Below, piece by piece: positions 7,638-16,302 of a DNA stretch of 47,883 nt; position 1 is the first letter of the stretch, and each line of letters starts with the position of its first letter. The notes beneath the pieces were generated by a model. The model saw only the letters and a program-made list of their open reading frames with translations, searched no databases and was not told the origin of the DNA. The position numbers and the translations under genes are program-made. The DNA comes from an uncultured Acetatifactor sp. (GTDB lineage Bacteria; Bacillota; Clostridia; Lachnospirales; Lachnospiraceae). Location of the stretch: NCBI GenBank assembly GCA_910586215.1, contig CAJUGH010000010.1, forward strand, positions 73,503 through 121,385. Reading direction: 5' to 3'.

Positions 7638-7967
7638 TTGGGTAAAACTTTTGCAGAAATGGAAGATATGTACAAAGAAGTTGTTAAAAGATATAGTAAG
7701 ATTGAGTTGCAGGAGTGGAAAGCAGAAGGTGCGATGATTGAACTGACAAAGCAGGTCGGTGAATTGGCGAAGCAAGTCATGATTAAAGAAAGATATTATG
7801 CTCTAGAAGGAGAAGTGCTCGATGTTGACGAGCGTTTAGGTAATGAGATGGCGGATGTGGTTGCACAAATTATGAGATTAGCCGATTACTACAAAATTGA
7901 TTTAGAAAAAGCTTTCATTGAAGCAAGAGAAGATGAAGAAAGATATTTAAAATCAAGAGGGGTTTAA
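7638..7967 (+). CDS. MazG-like nucleotide pyrophosphohydrolase family protein
   Basis: A 109-residue all-helical protein. The motif ALEGEVLDVDERLGNEMADVV with following AQIMRLADYYKIDLEKAF resembles the EExxE...ExxD metal-binding arrangement of MazG-like enzymes, which hydrolyse NTPs to NMP and pyrophosphate. The start is TTG 7638, nine bases after AGGAGG. The gene is clearly richer in A and T than its neighbours and sits alone beside a tRNA gene, a frequent site of insertion, so recent acquisition is possible. The family call is moderate because the motif is slightly degenerate; such proteins are sometimes annotated as MazG-like family. Confidence 0.65.
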   Translation: MGKTFAEMEDMYKEVVKRYSKIELQEWKAEGAMIELTKQVGELAKQVMIKERYYALEGEVLDVDERLGNEMADVVAQIMRLADYYKIDLEKAFIEAREDEERYLKSRGV

Positions 7968-8007
7968 ATTCTATTCTGCAGAACTGTTAAGTGAGTAATG
8001 ATATCCT

Positions 8008-8035
8008 TTGCAATCACAAAGAAAACGTGTATAAT
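8008..8035 (+). promoter_or_regulatory. Promoter for the GNAT-sdaAB-sdaAA unit
   Basis: TTGCAA (8008-8013), 16-bp spacer, TATAAT (8030-8035), 80 bp upstream of the GNAT gene. Confidence 0.65.
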
Positions 8036-8115
8036 GATGACAGAATCTTTCAGACAGGCGGTATTTCCATGAACGGAAATAGGGCAGGATAAGGATAGCG
8101 GGGCGCAGGGACGAT

Positions 8116-8568
8116 ATGACATATGAGATAGTGCGATTGACAGACATGCCGCAGATCAAGGAGCAGGCAGCAGGCTGGTTTCATGAAAAGTGGGGGATTC
8201 CCCTGGAAGCATATTTGGAGAGCATGGAAGAATGTCTGGAGCAAAAGGCACCCGTGCCCCAGTGGTACCTGGCCCTGGAAGGGGACCAGATCCTGGGCGG
8301 CATGGGGGTCATTGCAAATGATTTTCATGACAGGAAAGACCTTTCCCCCAATGTATGTGCCGTCTACACGGAGGAAGACAGGCGGTGCCAGGGGATAGCG
8401 GGTGTCCTCCTGGGATATGTCTGCGAGGACATGAAGGCCAGAGGGATGGATACCCTGTATCTGGTGACAGACCATACGTCTTTCTACGAGCGGTATGGCT
8501 GGGAGTTTTTGTGTATGGTACAGGGGGACGGTGAGACAGGACTGTCCAGGATGTATGTGCACAGGTGA
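8116..8568 (+). CDS. GNAT family N-acetyltransferase
   Basis: A 150-residue protein with the GNAT fold: a WYLALEGDQILGGMGVI strand pair, the acetyl-CoA pyrophosphate-binding loop EEDRRCQGIAGVLL (R/Q-x-x-G-x-A form, about residues 90-103), and a C-terminal FYERYGWEFL block found in many GNATs. It would transfer an acetyl group from acetyl-CoA to an amine; the acceptor cannot be told. It stands 33 bp upstream of sdaAB and is likely cotranscribed with the serine dehydratase genes. The ribosome binding site is weak (AGGGACG). Confidence 0.85.
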   Translation: MTYEIVRLTDMPQIKEQAAGWFHEKWGIPLEAYLESMEECLEQKAPVPQWYLALEGDQILGGMGVIANDFHDRKDLSPNVCAVYTEEDRRCQGIAGVLLGYVCEDMKARGMDTLYLVTDHTSFYERYGWEFLCMVQGDGETGLSRMYVHR

Positions 8569-8601
8569 TCCGGGAATGGTATGCGGGTAGGAGGTATAAA
8601 C

Positions 8602-9264
8602 ATGGCTTTTATCAGTGTCTTTGATGTACTGGGCCCTAATATGATCGGGCCGTCCAGTTCCCACACCGCAGGTGCGGCTGTGATTGCCTATCTGGCCCAG
8701 AAGATGATAAACGGTACGTTGAAACGGGTGGATTTCACCCTGTTTGGTTCCTTTGCACAGACATACAAGGGGCATGGCACAGACCGGGCACTGCTGGGTG
8801 GGATCATGGGATTTGGCACGGACGATACCAGGATAAGGGATTCCTTCCAGATTGCAAAGGAGCGGGGACTGGAATACCATTTTGAAGCCAATGGCACAGA
8901 GACGGACGTGTACCCCAACACAGTGGATATCCGCATGACGAACACGGCAGGGCAGACCATGACAGTGCGGGGGGAGTCCCTGGGAGGCGGGAAGGTCCAG
9001 ATCGTGCGGATCAATCAAGTGAAGGTGCATTTTACAGGGGAATACAGTGCAGTGATCGTGATTCACCGGGATACGCCAGGTGTAGTGGCGCATATTACCA
9101 GATGCTTAAGCGACAGGAACTTGAACATTGCCTTCATGCGTCTCTTCCGGGAAGCCAAGGGGGACACAGCCTACACAATTGTGGAGTCGGACGACCAGTT
9201 ACCGAAGAGTATAGCGGATATCCTGCGGGAGAATCAGAACGTGTATGAGGTCATGGTGTTATGA
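8602..9264 (+). CDS. sdaAB: L-serine dehydratase, iron-sulfur type, beta subunit
   Basis: A 220-residue subunit of the oxygen-labile [4Fe-4S] L-serine dehydratase, which deaminates serine to pyruvate and ammonia. The N-terminal domain starts SVFDVLGPNMIGPSSSHTAG, a hallmark of the family. The C-terminal part (about 145-220, SAVIVIHRDTPGVVAHITRC) is an ACT domain, likely for regulation by serine. ATG 8602 follows AGGAGG by seven bases. The stop overlaps the sdaAA start by four bases (ATGA), so translation is coupled. Confidence 0.95.
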   Translation: MAFISVFDVLGPNMIGPSSSHTAGAAVIAYLAQKMINGTLKRVDFTLFGSFAQTYKGHGTDRALLGGIMGFGTDDTRIRDSFQIAKERGLEYHFEANGTETDVYPNTVDIRMTNTAGQTMTVRGESLGGGKVQIVRINQVKVHFTGEYSAVIVIHRDTPGVVAHITRCLSDRNLNIAFMRLFREAKGDTAYTIVESDDQLPKSIADILRENQNVYEVMVL

Positions 9265-10142
9265 ATTTTAAGAGTGCAAAGGAACTGTTGGAGTTGTGTA
9301 AGGAATATGGCATGAAGATATCTGAGGTCATGCGAAGAAGGGAGACCACCCAGGGGGAGATGCCAGGGGAAGAGGTGCACAGGCGCATGGTGCGGGTGAT
9401 GGAGATCATGAAAGATTCGGCCAGGGCTCCTATACAGAACCCGGTGAGATCCATGGGGGGACTGATCGGCGGGGAGGCGGCGAAGCTTGCGGCCTGCCGG
9501 GAGGATGACAGGGATATCTGCGGAAATGTCCTGGGCAGGGGGATCACCTATGCCTGTGCTGTGCTGGAGGTGAATGCTTCCATGGGGCTGATCGTGGCAG
9601 CGCCTACTGCGGGTGCTTCCGGCATTGTACCAGGGCTGTTGCTGGCCCTGCAGGAGGAGTACGGCCTGCCAGATGAGAAACTGGAAGATGCCTTGATGAC
9701 TGCCGGAGCCATCGGGTACCTGGCCATGCAGAATGCCACGGTGGCCGGAGCTGTGGGCGGCTGCCAGGCGGAGGTGGGGGTGGCATCTGCCATGGCGGCG
9801 GCAGGGGCCGTGGAATTGATGGGAGGAAGTCCGGCCCAGAGCCTGGATGCTGCCTCCACGGTGCTGATGAATATGCTGGGGCTGGTGTGCGACCCTGTGG
9901 GGGGCCTGGTGGAATGTCCCTGCCAGGGGCGGAACGGGGCGGGGGTTGCCAATGCCCTGGTGGCGGCCCAGATGGCCCTGGCAGGGATCCGGCAGCTGAT
10001 TCCCCTGGATGAGATGATAGAGGCCATGTATGTGGTGGGCAGGAAGATGCCCATGGAACTGCGGGAGACAGCCCTGGGAGGCTGCGCCGCAACGAAGACA
10101 GGGTGCAGTCTCTGCGGGCCTGGCAGGGAATGCGGCGGCTGA
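9261..10142 (+). CDS. sdaAA: L-serine dehydratase, iron-sulfur type, alpha subunit
   Basis: A 293-residue catalytic subunit partnered with SdaAB. Key blocks are MGGLIGGEAAKL, the Gly/Ala-rich VAAPTAGASGIVPGLLLA, CEVNA-like VLEVNASMGLIVAAPTAG and CDPVGGLVECPCQGRNG. Cysteines in CDPVGG and ECPC and in the C-terminal ATKTGCSLCGPGRECGG are placed to bind the [4Fe-4S] cluster that activates the substrate. The enzyme feeds serine carbon into pyruvate, a common fermentative route in Clostridia. Start ATG 9261 overlaps the sdaAB stop. Confidence 0.95.
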   Translation: MNFKSAKELLELCKEYGMKISEVMRRRETTQGEMPGEEVHRRMVRVMEIMKDSARAPIQNPVRSMGGLIGGEAAKLAACREDDRDICGNVLGRGITYACAVLEVNASMGLIVAAPTAGASGIVPGLLLALQEEYGLPDEKLEDALMTAGAIGYLAMQNATVAGAVGGCQAEVGVASAMAAAGAVELMGGSPAQSLDAASTVLMNMLGLVCDPVGGLVECPCQGRNGAGVANALVAAQMALAGIRQLIPLDEMIEAMYVVGRKMPMELRETALGGCAATKTGCSLCGPGRECGG

Positions 10143-10197
10143 CGTGCGGGCAGGGTGGTTGTTATCCGAGACACCATGAAGTCCGGAATATTTGTCA

Positions 10198-10220
10198 GAA
10201 AATTTGTAAGACAAAATTTC
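10198..10220. promoter_or_regulatory. Imperfect inverted repeat upstream of the ABC operon promoter
   Basis: GAAAATTTGT and ACAAAATTTC flank AAG, just 10 bp upstream of the -35 box at 10231. A regulator-binding site for the exporter operon is plausible; no regulator gene is adjacent. Confidence 0.35.
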
Positions 10221-10230
10221 CCAAAAACAG

Positions 10231-10259
10231 TTGACAAGCACTTTTTATGCGCTTATACT
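10231..10259 (+). promoter_or_regulatory. Promoter of the leader ORF/ABC exporter operon
   Basis: TTGACA (10231-10236), 17-bp spacer, TATACT (10254-10259). It is near consensus and precedes a short ORF with a consensus ribosome binding site. Confidence 0.75.
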
Positions 10260-10302
10260 AAAGGAACTTGGCAAAATAAGAGAGAAAGGAGGCAATGAAA
10301 CG

Positions 10303-10380
10303 ATGACCAAGAGAAGAAATGCAGGAATGATTTTACAACTGAAACAGCGATTGATTGTCTCCCGGGAGATGGTAGAGTGA
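10303..10380 (+). CDS. 25-residue leader peptide, putative
   Basis: ATG 10303 follows AAAGGAGG closely downstream of a near-consensus promoter, and the frame ends at TGA 10378-10380. The predicted peptide is basic (MTKRRNAGMILQLKQ...), ending REMVE. It matches no family I know. Its stop lies 45 bp before an intrinsic terminator and about 300 bp before the ABC exporter gene, an arrangement typical of ribosome-mediated attenuation. Regulation of the exporter is inferred. Confidence 0.5.
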   Translation: MTKRRNAGMILQLKQRLIVSREMVE

Positions 10381-10424
10381 GTTCGTGGACAGTGTGCAGA
10401 CTGTCTGGATACATGCATTGTATG

Positions 10425-10459
10425 AACCATGGCTGCTTTTTTGGGGTCATGGTTTTTTT
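10425..10459 (+). terminator. Intrinsic terminator (attenuator) between leader ORF and ABC exporter
   Basis: AACCATG (10425-10431) pairs with CATGGTT (10448-10454), inner G-U and C-G pairs extend it, and the T run covers 10453-10459. A second hairpin (GACAGT...ACTGTC, about 10388-10405) lies between the leader stop and this terminator and could be part of the switch. Between 10460 and 10675 I see no further gene or clear signal. Confidence 0.7.
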
Positions 10460-10675
10460 ATGCACAGGTCCGCAATGAGGGGTGTGAGAAGATCTTTTCC
10501 CTTCGGTTGCATGCAAGTATCAGAAAAGAGATGCTGGCGGGGACAGGCTGCAGGGCATTTTGTCCATGGAGGAGCGCAGACTTTCGGGAGTGTGTTTCCA
10601 GGATCCGGGAAGGGCCTTTAAGGGAAGGCCGGATTAAGGAACCTTTAGGAAATAGATGTTGGAAAGGGAGGGGAA

Positions 10676-12994
10676 ATGAATTTACCAGGTAGTTTTATCT
10701 CCATTGCAGGCAAGTATGGAATCAAAAAGGAAGACATTATTTTTGCGGCCATGGCGGATTTTGATATGGAGTATCGGTTTGCGGACTCGGTGGTGGCGCT
10801 GACCAGGGAGAAACTGCTGCTGGCAGCTTATCCTTACAGGGAGAAGACAGAGTACCGTTTTGGCGGCTACGGGGGCTGGCAGCTATCGGAGGAGGCGGTC
10901 CATGCAGGGGAACCGGCCCTGCAGATTTTTGAACTGAAGAATGTGAACAAGATGGAAGTGGTCCGTCAGGTGGCCACAGGGGTGCTGCTGGCAGAAATTG
11001 ACGGGGTAGAGCGGAATCTCTGCCATTTTTCCAACACCCGGATGGAGACCTTCCTGCGGGTGTGCAGATTGCAGGAGAAGCTGAAGAAAGGGGAGGAGAT
11101 CACCCAGGAGGACCTGGATGTGAAGCGGGGAAAGGAGTGCTGCCCCAAGTGCGGCATGATCTATCCGGACCAGGAGCGGAAGGTCTGTCCCAAGTGTATG
11201 GATAAAAGGTCGATCCTGCTGCGGGTGATGTCATATTTTAAGCCTTATAAGAAGTGCCTGGCAGTGATGATCCTGTGTTATCTGGGTACAGCTGTCTTGA
11301 ATCTGATCTGGCCCTATTTGAGCGGCACCATCCTCTATGACCGGGTGCTGGCCAGGGACGAGACCTTCCTGGCACTCCTTCACCTGCCGGCAGGGCGGTT
11401 TGTATCGGCCCTGGCCATGCTGGTGGTGGCCATGATTGCGGCCAAGGTGGCCATGCAGGGACTGGGAATCCTGCAGGGGGTACTGACGGCGAAGATTGCG
11501 CCGGAGGTGGTGGCCGGTCTGAAGAGCCAGGTGTTCACCTCCATGGGGAAGCTTTCCATCAGCTTCTATTCCAGAAGGCAGACAGGGGGACTGATGACCA
11601 GGGTGTCGGATGATGCAGAGGAGATATCCAGCTTCTTCATTGACGGGATTCCCTATTTTTTCATCAATGTGGGGAATATTCTGGCCACCAGTGTGATCAT
11701 GTTTGTGCTGAATCCTCTCCTGGCCCTGGTGTCTGTGATCCTGATGCCCCTGCTGGTATACATCAGCTGCAAGATGATGCCCCACCTCTGGCATTACTAT
11801 GGAAAAAGGCACCGGGCGAACCGCCGGATGAAAGGACAGATGAACGAGAACTTCACTGGGGCCAGGGTGGTAAAGGCGTTCGGGCAGCAGGAGCAGGAAC
11901 TGAGCCGGTTTAAGGGGAGCAATGGCAGGGTGAAGAAGGCCGAGATGGATCTGGCCCGGTACGACAATAAGTTTTTTGCATTATACTGTTCCGTGGAAGG
12001 CACCATCAATTTCCTGGTGTGGGCCGTGGGCGGTGCCATGATAATCAGCGGGGCTGATATGGAACTGGGACTGCTTCTGACCTTTTCCGGTTATGTAGGG
12101 CAGCTTAGGGGTCCGTTGGATTTTATGTCCCGTATCATCCGCTGGTACACCAACTGCATGAACTCAGCCCAGAGGATGTTTGAGATCATAGACGCAGTGC
12201 CGGAGGTGAAGGAAGTGCCGGATCCTGTGAGGCCTGAGAGCCTTCAGGGAGAGATCGAATTAAAAAATGTGACTTTTGGCTACGAGGCGCATAAGCCCAT
12301 CCTGAAAGATATCAGCTTCCATGTGAAGGCAGGGGAAGTATTCGGCATCGTGGGACGTTCCGGTGCGGGCAAGTCCACCCTGGTGAACTTGATCTCCCGA
12401 CTTTATGACACCCAGGAGGGAGAGGTTCTGGTGGACGGCATCAATGTGAAGCAGTACGGTTTTAAGGAGTTGCGCAGGAATGTGGCCATGGTATCCCAGG
12501 AGACATACATTTTCATGGGTACAGTGGCAGAGAACATTGCTTACGCCAGGCCGGAGGCTACTAGGGAGGAGATCATCCGGGCAGCGGTGCAGGCCAATGC
12601 CCATGACTTTATCTGCAAGATGCCGGAAGGGTATGACACTTTGCTGGGATCCTCCAGCCGTTCCCTGTCCGGCGGGGAGAAGCAGAGGATCTCCATTGCC
12701 CGGGCCATCCTGGCAGACCCGAAGATCTTGATCCTGGATGAGGCTACTTCCGCAGTGGACACGGAGACAGAACTGGCCATCCAGAGATCCTTAGAGAGAC
12801 TGGAGAAGGGCAGGACGGTACTGTCCATTGCCCACAGGCTTTCCACCCTGCGGAACGCCACCCACCTGATCGTACTGGACGATGGGAGACTGACAGAGTC
12901 GGGCACCCATGAGGAACTGCTGGCTAAGAAGGGAACCTATTACAAGCTGAGTGAACTACAGACCAAGGCCCTGGCCATGCGGGGAATAGAATGA
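10676..12994 (+). CDS. ABC half-exporter with N-terminal zinc-ribbon extension
   Basis: A 772-residue type IV (exporter fold) ABC protein with permease and ATPase fused. Residues 1-150 form an extra domain rich in beta strands (DSVVALTREKLLLAAYP), possibly a PH-like sensor. A CPKC-x11-CPKC zinc ribbon follows (Cys156, 159, 171, 174). Six membrane helices lie in about 185-480, and the ATPase has Walker A GRSGAGKS (560-567), signature LSGGE (664-668), Walker B with Asp688-Glu689 and His720. It probably pairs with the second half-exporter at 13792. The substrate is unknown. GGGAGGGG precedes ATG 10676. Confidence 0.88.
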   Translation: MNLPGSFISIAGKYGIKKEDIIFAAMADFDMEYRFADSVVALTREKLLLAAYPYREKTEYRFGGYGGWQLSEEAVHAGEPALQIFELKNVNKMEVVRQVATGVLLAEIDGVERNLCHFSNTRMETFLRVCRLQEKLKKGEEITQEDLDVKRGKECCPKCGMIYPDQERKVCPKCMDKRSILLRVMSYFKPYKKCLAVMILCYLGTAVLNLIWPYLSGTILYDRVLARDETFLALLHLPAGRFVSALAMLVVAMIAAKVAMQGLGILQGVLTAKIAPEVVAGLKSQVFTSMGKLSISFYSRRQTGGLMTRVSDDAEEISSFFIDGIPYFFINVGNILATSVIMFVLNPLLALVSVILMPLLVYISCKMMPHLWHYYGKRHRANRRMKGQMNENFTGARVVKAFGQQEQELSRFKGSNGRVKKAEMDLARYDNKFFALYCSVEGTINFLVWAVGGAMIISGADMELGLLLTFSGYVGQLRGPLDFMSRIIRWYTNCMNSAQRMFEIIDAVPEVKEVPDPVRPESLQGEIELKNVTFGYEAHKPILKDISFHVKAGEVFGIVGRSGAGKSTLVNLISRLYDTQEGEVLVDGINVKQYGFKELRRNVAMVSQETYIFMGTVAENIAYARPEATREEIIRAAVQANAHDFICKMPEGYDTLLGSSSRSLSGGEKQRISIARAILADPKILILDEATSAVDTETELAIQRSLERLEKGRTVLSIAHRLSTLRNATHLIVLDDGRLTESGTHEELLAKKGTYYKLSELQTKALAMRGIE

Positions 12995-13071
12995 ATCTAG
13001 GAAACATTGAATGGATGCCCCAAGAGGGATGCTCATACATCCTCTTATGAAGGGAGCATGGAGGTATAAGA

Positions 13072-13650
13072 ATGGAAGAATATGAAAAGGAAGGCCAGGA
13101 TCTGCTGGACCTGCAGGAATTTGATGAGGAAGCGCTGAAAAAAGAATCCGAGGAACTGCTGGAGATGCGTTTCCTGACAGGTGAAAATGCACAGTTTTCC
13201 AGGACGGAGGGTGGTTTTGTGGCGCTGAAATACGGGGAGAAGGAGTATGGGAGAGTGGGGGTATACCTGACGTTCCCTTTGACAAACCCAGAGGAATTCA
13301 TCTCCATCCGGGAGGCGGACGAGAAGGCGAAGGAGATCGGGATCATAGAGAAGCTCTCCCAGATGCCGAAGGACCAGCAGGAGATGCTGCGGGAGCAGAT
13401 CAAGCTGCGGTATTTTATGCCGGTGATCACCAAGGTACTGGATGTGAAGGACGAGTACGGGTACGCCTACTGGAATGTGGTGACTACTTTTGGCGCCTGC
13501 CGGTTCACCACCCAGATGAGCGGGGATGCTGTGATCCATCTGAGCGATTCCAGGCTGCTGGTGACAGACATCGACGGGAATCGGTATGAGATCCCAGATT
13601 TTTACCAGCTGGGTGTCATGGAGCGCAAGAAGCTGGACCTGTTCATATAA
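13072..13650 (+). CDS. DUF1854 family protein
   Basis: A 192-residue soluble protein placed between the two ABC half-exporter genes. The N-terminus (1-45) is strongly acidic and helical. The core has VALKYGEKEYGRVGVYLTFP, LRYFMPVITKVLDVKDEYGY and YWNVVTTFGACRFT, and the end is SRLLVTDIDGNRYEIPDFYQLG, which match my memory of DUF1854. In other bacteria DUF1854 genes are found beside ABC exporters, in some cases in cyanophycin-metabolism neighbourhoods. I see no cyanophycin genes here. A role as a partner or regulator of the exporter pair is inferred from gene order. Confidence 0.8.
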   Translation: MEEYEKEGQDLLDLQEFDEEALKKESEELLEMRFLTGENAQFSRTEGGFVALKYGEKEYGRVGVYLTFPLTNPEEFISIREADEKAKEIGIIEKLSQMPKDQQEMLREQIKLRYFMPVITKVLDVKDEYGYAYWNVVTTFGACRFTTQMSGDAVIHLSDSRLLVTDIDGNRYEIPDFYQLGVMERKKLDLFI

Positions 13651-13716
13651 CAGGCTGTTGGAAAAATTGTCCGTAAGGGGAAAGAACCGTATAAGGAACG
13701 GGTCCGAAGGTGGGCA

Positions 13717-13748
13717 GGTTTTGCAGGGGCAGATGCGCCTGCAAAACC
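13717..13748. repeat. Perfect 11-bp stem-loop between DUF1854 and second exporter gene
   Basis: GGTTTTGCAGG (13717-13727) and CCTGCAAAACC (13738-13748) around a 10-base loop. There is no T-tract, so it is unlikely to stop transcription. It may adjust the relative expression of the two exporter halves by mRNA processing. Confidence 0.5.
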
Positions 13749-13791
13749 GTGAAATCGGATGCCCATAGGACAGAAAGGTAAGTAAACAGAC

Positions 13792-16014
13792 ATGAAATTA
13801 TTATATACAATACCCCCGGCCCAGATGGATGCCCTGTCCCTGGGGGAAGGGGAGGCGCTGTGCTACTGCGTGCCGGCGGACTTAGGGTTCGACAACCGGA
13901 AGATGCAGGCCAGGGAAGCCTATGGCGGACAGACCTGGCTGGCAGTGACAGACCGGCGCTTTGTGGTTCTGAAGGAGGAGGGGGCTGTAGCTTCCTTCTT
14001 CCTGGAGGACTGCGAGAAGATCAAGTGTGAACACCAGGTTCACAGCGGCATCGTTACGGTGACGAAAAAAGATGGGCAGATGATCTGTGCAGCCCGGTTT
14101 TCCATGCGGCATATTGTGCGGGTGGCCTACGCGGTGAGAGGGGCCCAGGCATTGATTACGGCCAGGGAGAAGGGCACGAAGCCGGAACAGGTCGTAAGCA
14201 TGGAATATGAGAAATATTGTGAGAAATGTGGCAGGGCGCTGCCAGGTACCAGTAAATGCCCTTACTGCGAGGGCAAGGTGGATCTGCTGAAAAAGTTCAT
14301 GGCCCTCTGCGGCGGGTATGTGGGGAAGCTGCTGCTGATCTCCCTGCTGATGGTGCTGATTGCCTTGATTAACCTGGCCATGCCCATGGTACAGCGGAAT
14401 TTCATCGATGGTGCCTTAAGCACCGGCCAGGGCACCTGGAAGGATCTGTGGATCTTCGTTGGGGTTATTTTCTCCATGATGCTGGCCAATATTTTCCTGG
14501 AAGTATGCCGTTACTGGCACTGTGTGTCCCTGGGTACTTCCCTTAGCATGACCCTGCGCGGGAAGCTTTACGCCAAGATCCAGGCCCTTTCCCTGTCCTT
14601 CATCAACAACAGGAAACCGGGGGAACTGATGAACCGTGTGGCCAGGGATACCAACCAGGTGAGGGGATTCATGGAAGAGGTGTTCGGGGAGATGTTCTCA
14701 GCAATCCTTACCATGGCGGTTTCCCTGGTAATGATGTTCATCATCAGCTGGCAGATGACACTGATGTCTGTGGCGTTCATCGTGCTGGTGTTCGTCATCG
14801 CCAGGTCTTTCTGGCATCATATCCACTGCATTTACCACAAGCAATGGCTGAAAGAGGATGACGTGGCCAGCAGCCTGCAGGACATCATCTCCGGCATGCG
14901 GGTGGTGAAATCCTTCGGAAAGGAGGAGCGGGAGACACAGAGCTTCCAGAAGAAGGCAGGGGAATTTGCCGCCATCAGCAGGAAAAACGAGACCTTCTGG
15001 GCTATCTTCTTTCCGATCCTGACCTTCCTTCTGGGGGCGGGAACCTACATCGCGGTCTATTTCGGGGGCATGGATGTGCTGGAAGGGGAGATGACCATGG
15101 GGGAACTGGTGCAGTTTATCACATACTGCGGCTACCTGTTCGGGCCGCTGAACTGGATGACCCACCTGCCCAGGATGGTGATGCAGCTTATCACCAGCTT
15201 AAACAGGATCTATGATGTGCTGGATGAGACCCCGGTGATCACGGACAGCCAGGACAGCAAGGCATTTCCCATCCAGGGGGCTTTTACCTTCGAGGATGTG
15301 TCCTTCGGCTACCACACCTATGAGCCGGTGCTGGAAAATATTAGTTTTGAGGTGAAACCAGGGGAGATGATCGGCCTGGTGGGGGCTTCCGGTACGGGCA
15401 AATCCACGCTGATCAATCTGATCATGCGCCTGTATGATGTGGATCTGGGCAGGATTACCGTGGACGGTGTGGATCTTCGCAAAGTGAAAGCGGAGAGCCT
15501 GCACTCCCAGATTGGCGTGGTGCTCCAGGAGACCTTCCTGTTCTCTGGCAGCATCCTGGCCAATATCCGGTTTGCCAGGCAGGATGCCTCCCTGGCAGAG
15601 GTGATCCAGGCGGCCAAGGCGGCCAATGCCCATGACTTTATCTGTAAGACCCCGGATGGGTACAACACTTATGTGGGAGAGCACGGCTACAATCTTTCCG
15701 GCGGTGAGCGTCAGAGGATTGCCATTGCCAGGGCCATCCTGAACAATCCCCGGCTGCTGATCCTGGATGAGGCCACTTCAGCCCTGGATACGGAGAGTGA
15801 ATTCCTAATCCAGCAGGCGTTAGACCGGCTGGTAAAGGGCAGGACTACTTTTGCCATAGCCCACAGGCTGTCCACCCTGCGGAATGCAGACAGGCTGGTG
15901 GTGATTGATAAGCACGGCATTGCGGAGATCGGCACCCACAATGAACTTCTGGAGAAGAAGGGCATCTATTACGGCCTGGTGACGGCTCAGCTACAGATGG
16001 CGGAGGGCAGGTAG
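13792..16014 (+). CDS. ABC half-exporter with N-terminal zinc-ribbon extension (partner)
   Basis: A 740-residue fused permease-ATPase with the same odd layout as the protein at 10676. Residues 1-135 are a beta-rich, PH-like domain (WLAVTDRRFVVLKEEGAVAS), followed by a zinc ribbon with Cys143, 146, 156 and 159. The six-helix membrane domain spans about 165-460, then an ATPase with Walker A GASGTGKS (531-538), signature LSGGERQRIAIARAI, and ILDEATSALD. The preserved catalytic Glu in both halves suggests two active ATP sites. Together they would form a heterodimeric exporter. The N-terminal domains do not align well with each other by eye. Confidence 0.88.
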   Translation: MKLLYTIPPAQMDALSLGEGEALCYCVPADLGFDNRKMQAREAYGGQTWLAVTDRRFVVLKEEGAVASFFLEDCEKIKCEHQVHSGIVTVTKKDGQMICAARFSMRHIVRVAYAVRGAQALITAREKGTKPEQVVSMEYEKYCEKCGRALPGTSKCPYCEGKVDLLKKFMALCGGYVGKLLLISLLMVLIALINLAMPMVQRNFIDGALSTGQGTWKDLWIFVGVIFSMMLANIFLEVCRYWHCVSLGTSLSMTLRGKLYAKIQALSLSFINNRKPGELMNRVARDTNQVRGFMEEVFGEMFSAILTMAVSLVMMFIISWQMTLMSVAFIVLVFVIARSFWHHIHCIYHKQWLKEDDVASSLQDIISGMRVVKSFGKEERETQSFQKKAGEFAAISRKNETFWAIFFPILTFLLGAGTYIAVYFGGMDVLEGEMTMGELVQFITYCGYLFGPLNWMTHLPRMVMQLITSLNRIYDVLDETPVITDSQDSKAFPIQGAFTFEDVSFGYHTYEPVLENISFEVKPGEMIGLVGASGTGKSTLINLIMRLYDVDLGRITVDGVDLRKVKAESLHSQIGVVLQETFLFSGSILANIRFARQDASLAEVIQAAKAANAHDFICKTPDGYNTYVGEHGYNLSGGERQRIAIARAILNNPRLLILDEATSALDTESEFLIQQALDRLVKGRTTFAIAHRLSTLRNADRLVVIDKHGIAEIGTHNELLEKKGIYYGLVTAQLQMAEGR

Positions 16015-16107
16015 GAGAACTGTGCCACAATATCCTGTGGGAAAGGCCGGTTCTGGGTTGTCCAGGCCAGGGAAAAAGGAATAGATATATGACAATAAAA
16101 GGTGGTT

Positions 16108-16137
16108 CCTGCCATAAAAGGCAGGGGCTGCCTTTTT
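16108..16137 (+). terminator. Terminator after the ABC operon
   Basis: GGCAG (16120-16124) pairs with CTGCC (16128-16132) before TTTTT. An alternative upstream hairpin CCTGCC/GGCAGG (16108-16125) shares the same arm. Confidence 0.6.
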
Positions 16138-16155
16138 GACGGTCTGTCAGAACTC

Positions 16156-16184
16156 TTGAAAAGGGTAGGTATCTATGATAAAAT
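16156..16184 (+). promoter_or_regulatory. Promoter of the SWIM-MoxR-VWA operon
   Basis: TTGAAA (16156-16161), 17-bp spacer, TAAAAT (16179-16184). The first gene begins about 120 bp downstream. Confidence 0.65.
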
Positions 16185-16302
16185 CGGAGGTGCAGAGTGT
16201 GTAGGAAATGCAGGACGGATCAATGGAGGAACCGTGCTGCGGGGAAAGAACTTTGGAATCGCAGTCAGCCGGTTCCAGGAATCCGGCGGAAAGGGTATGT
16301 AT

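Noticed and set aside
10385..10692. Two open frames between the leader ORF and the ABC gene
   Set aside because: They run through the attenuator hairpin, lack ribosome binding sites and have odd composition.
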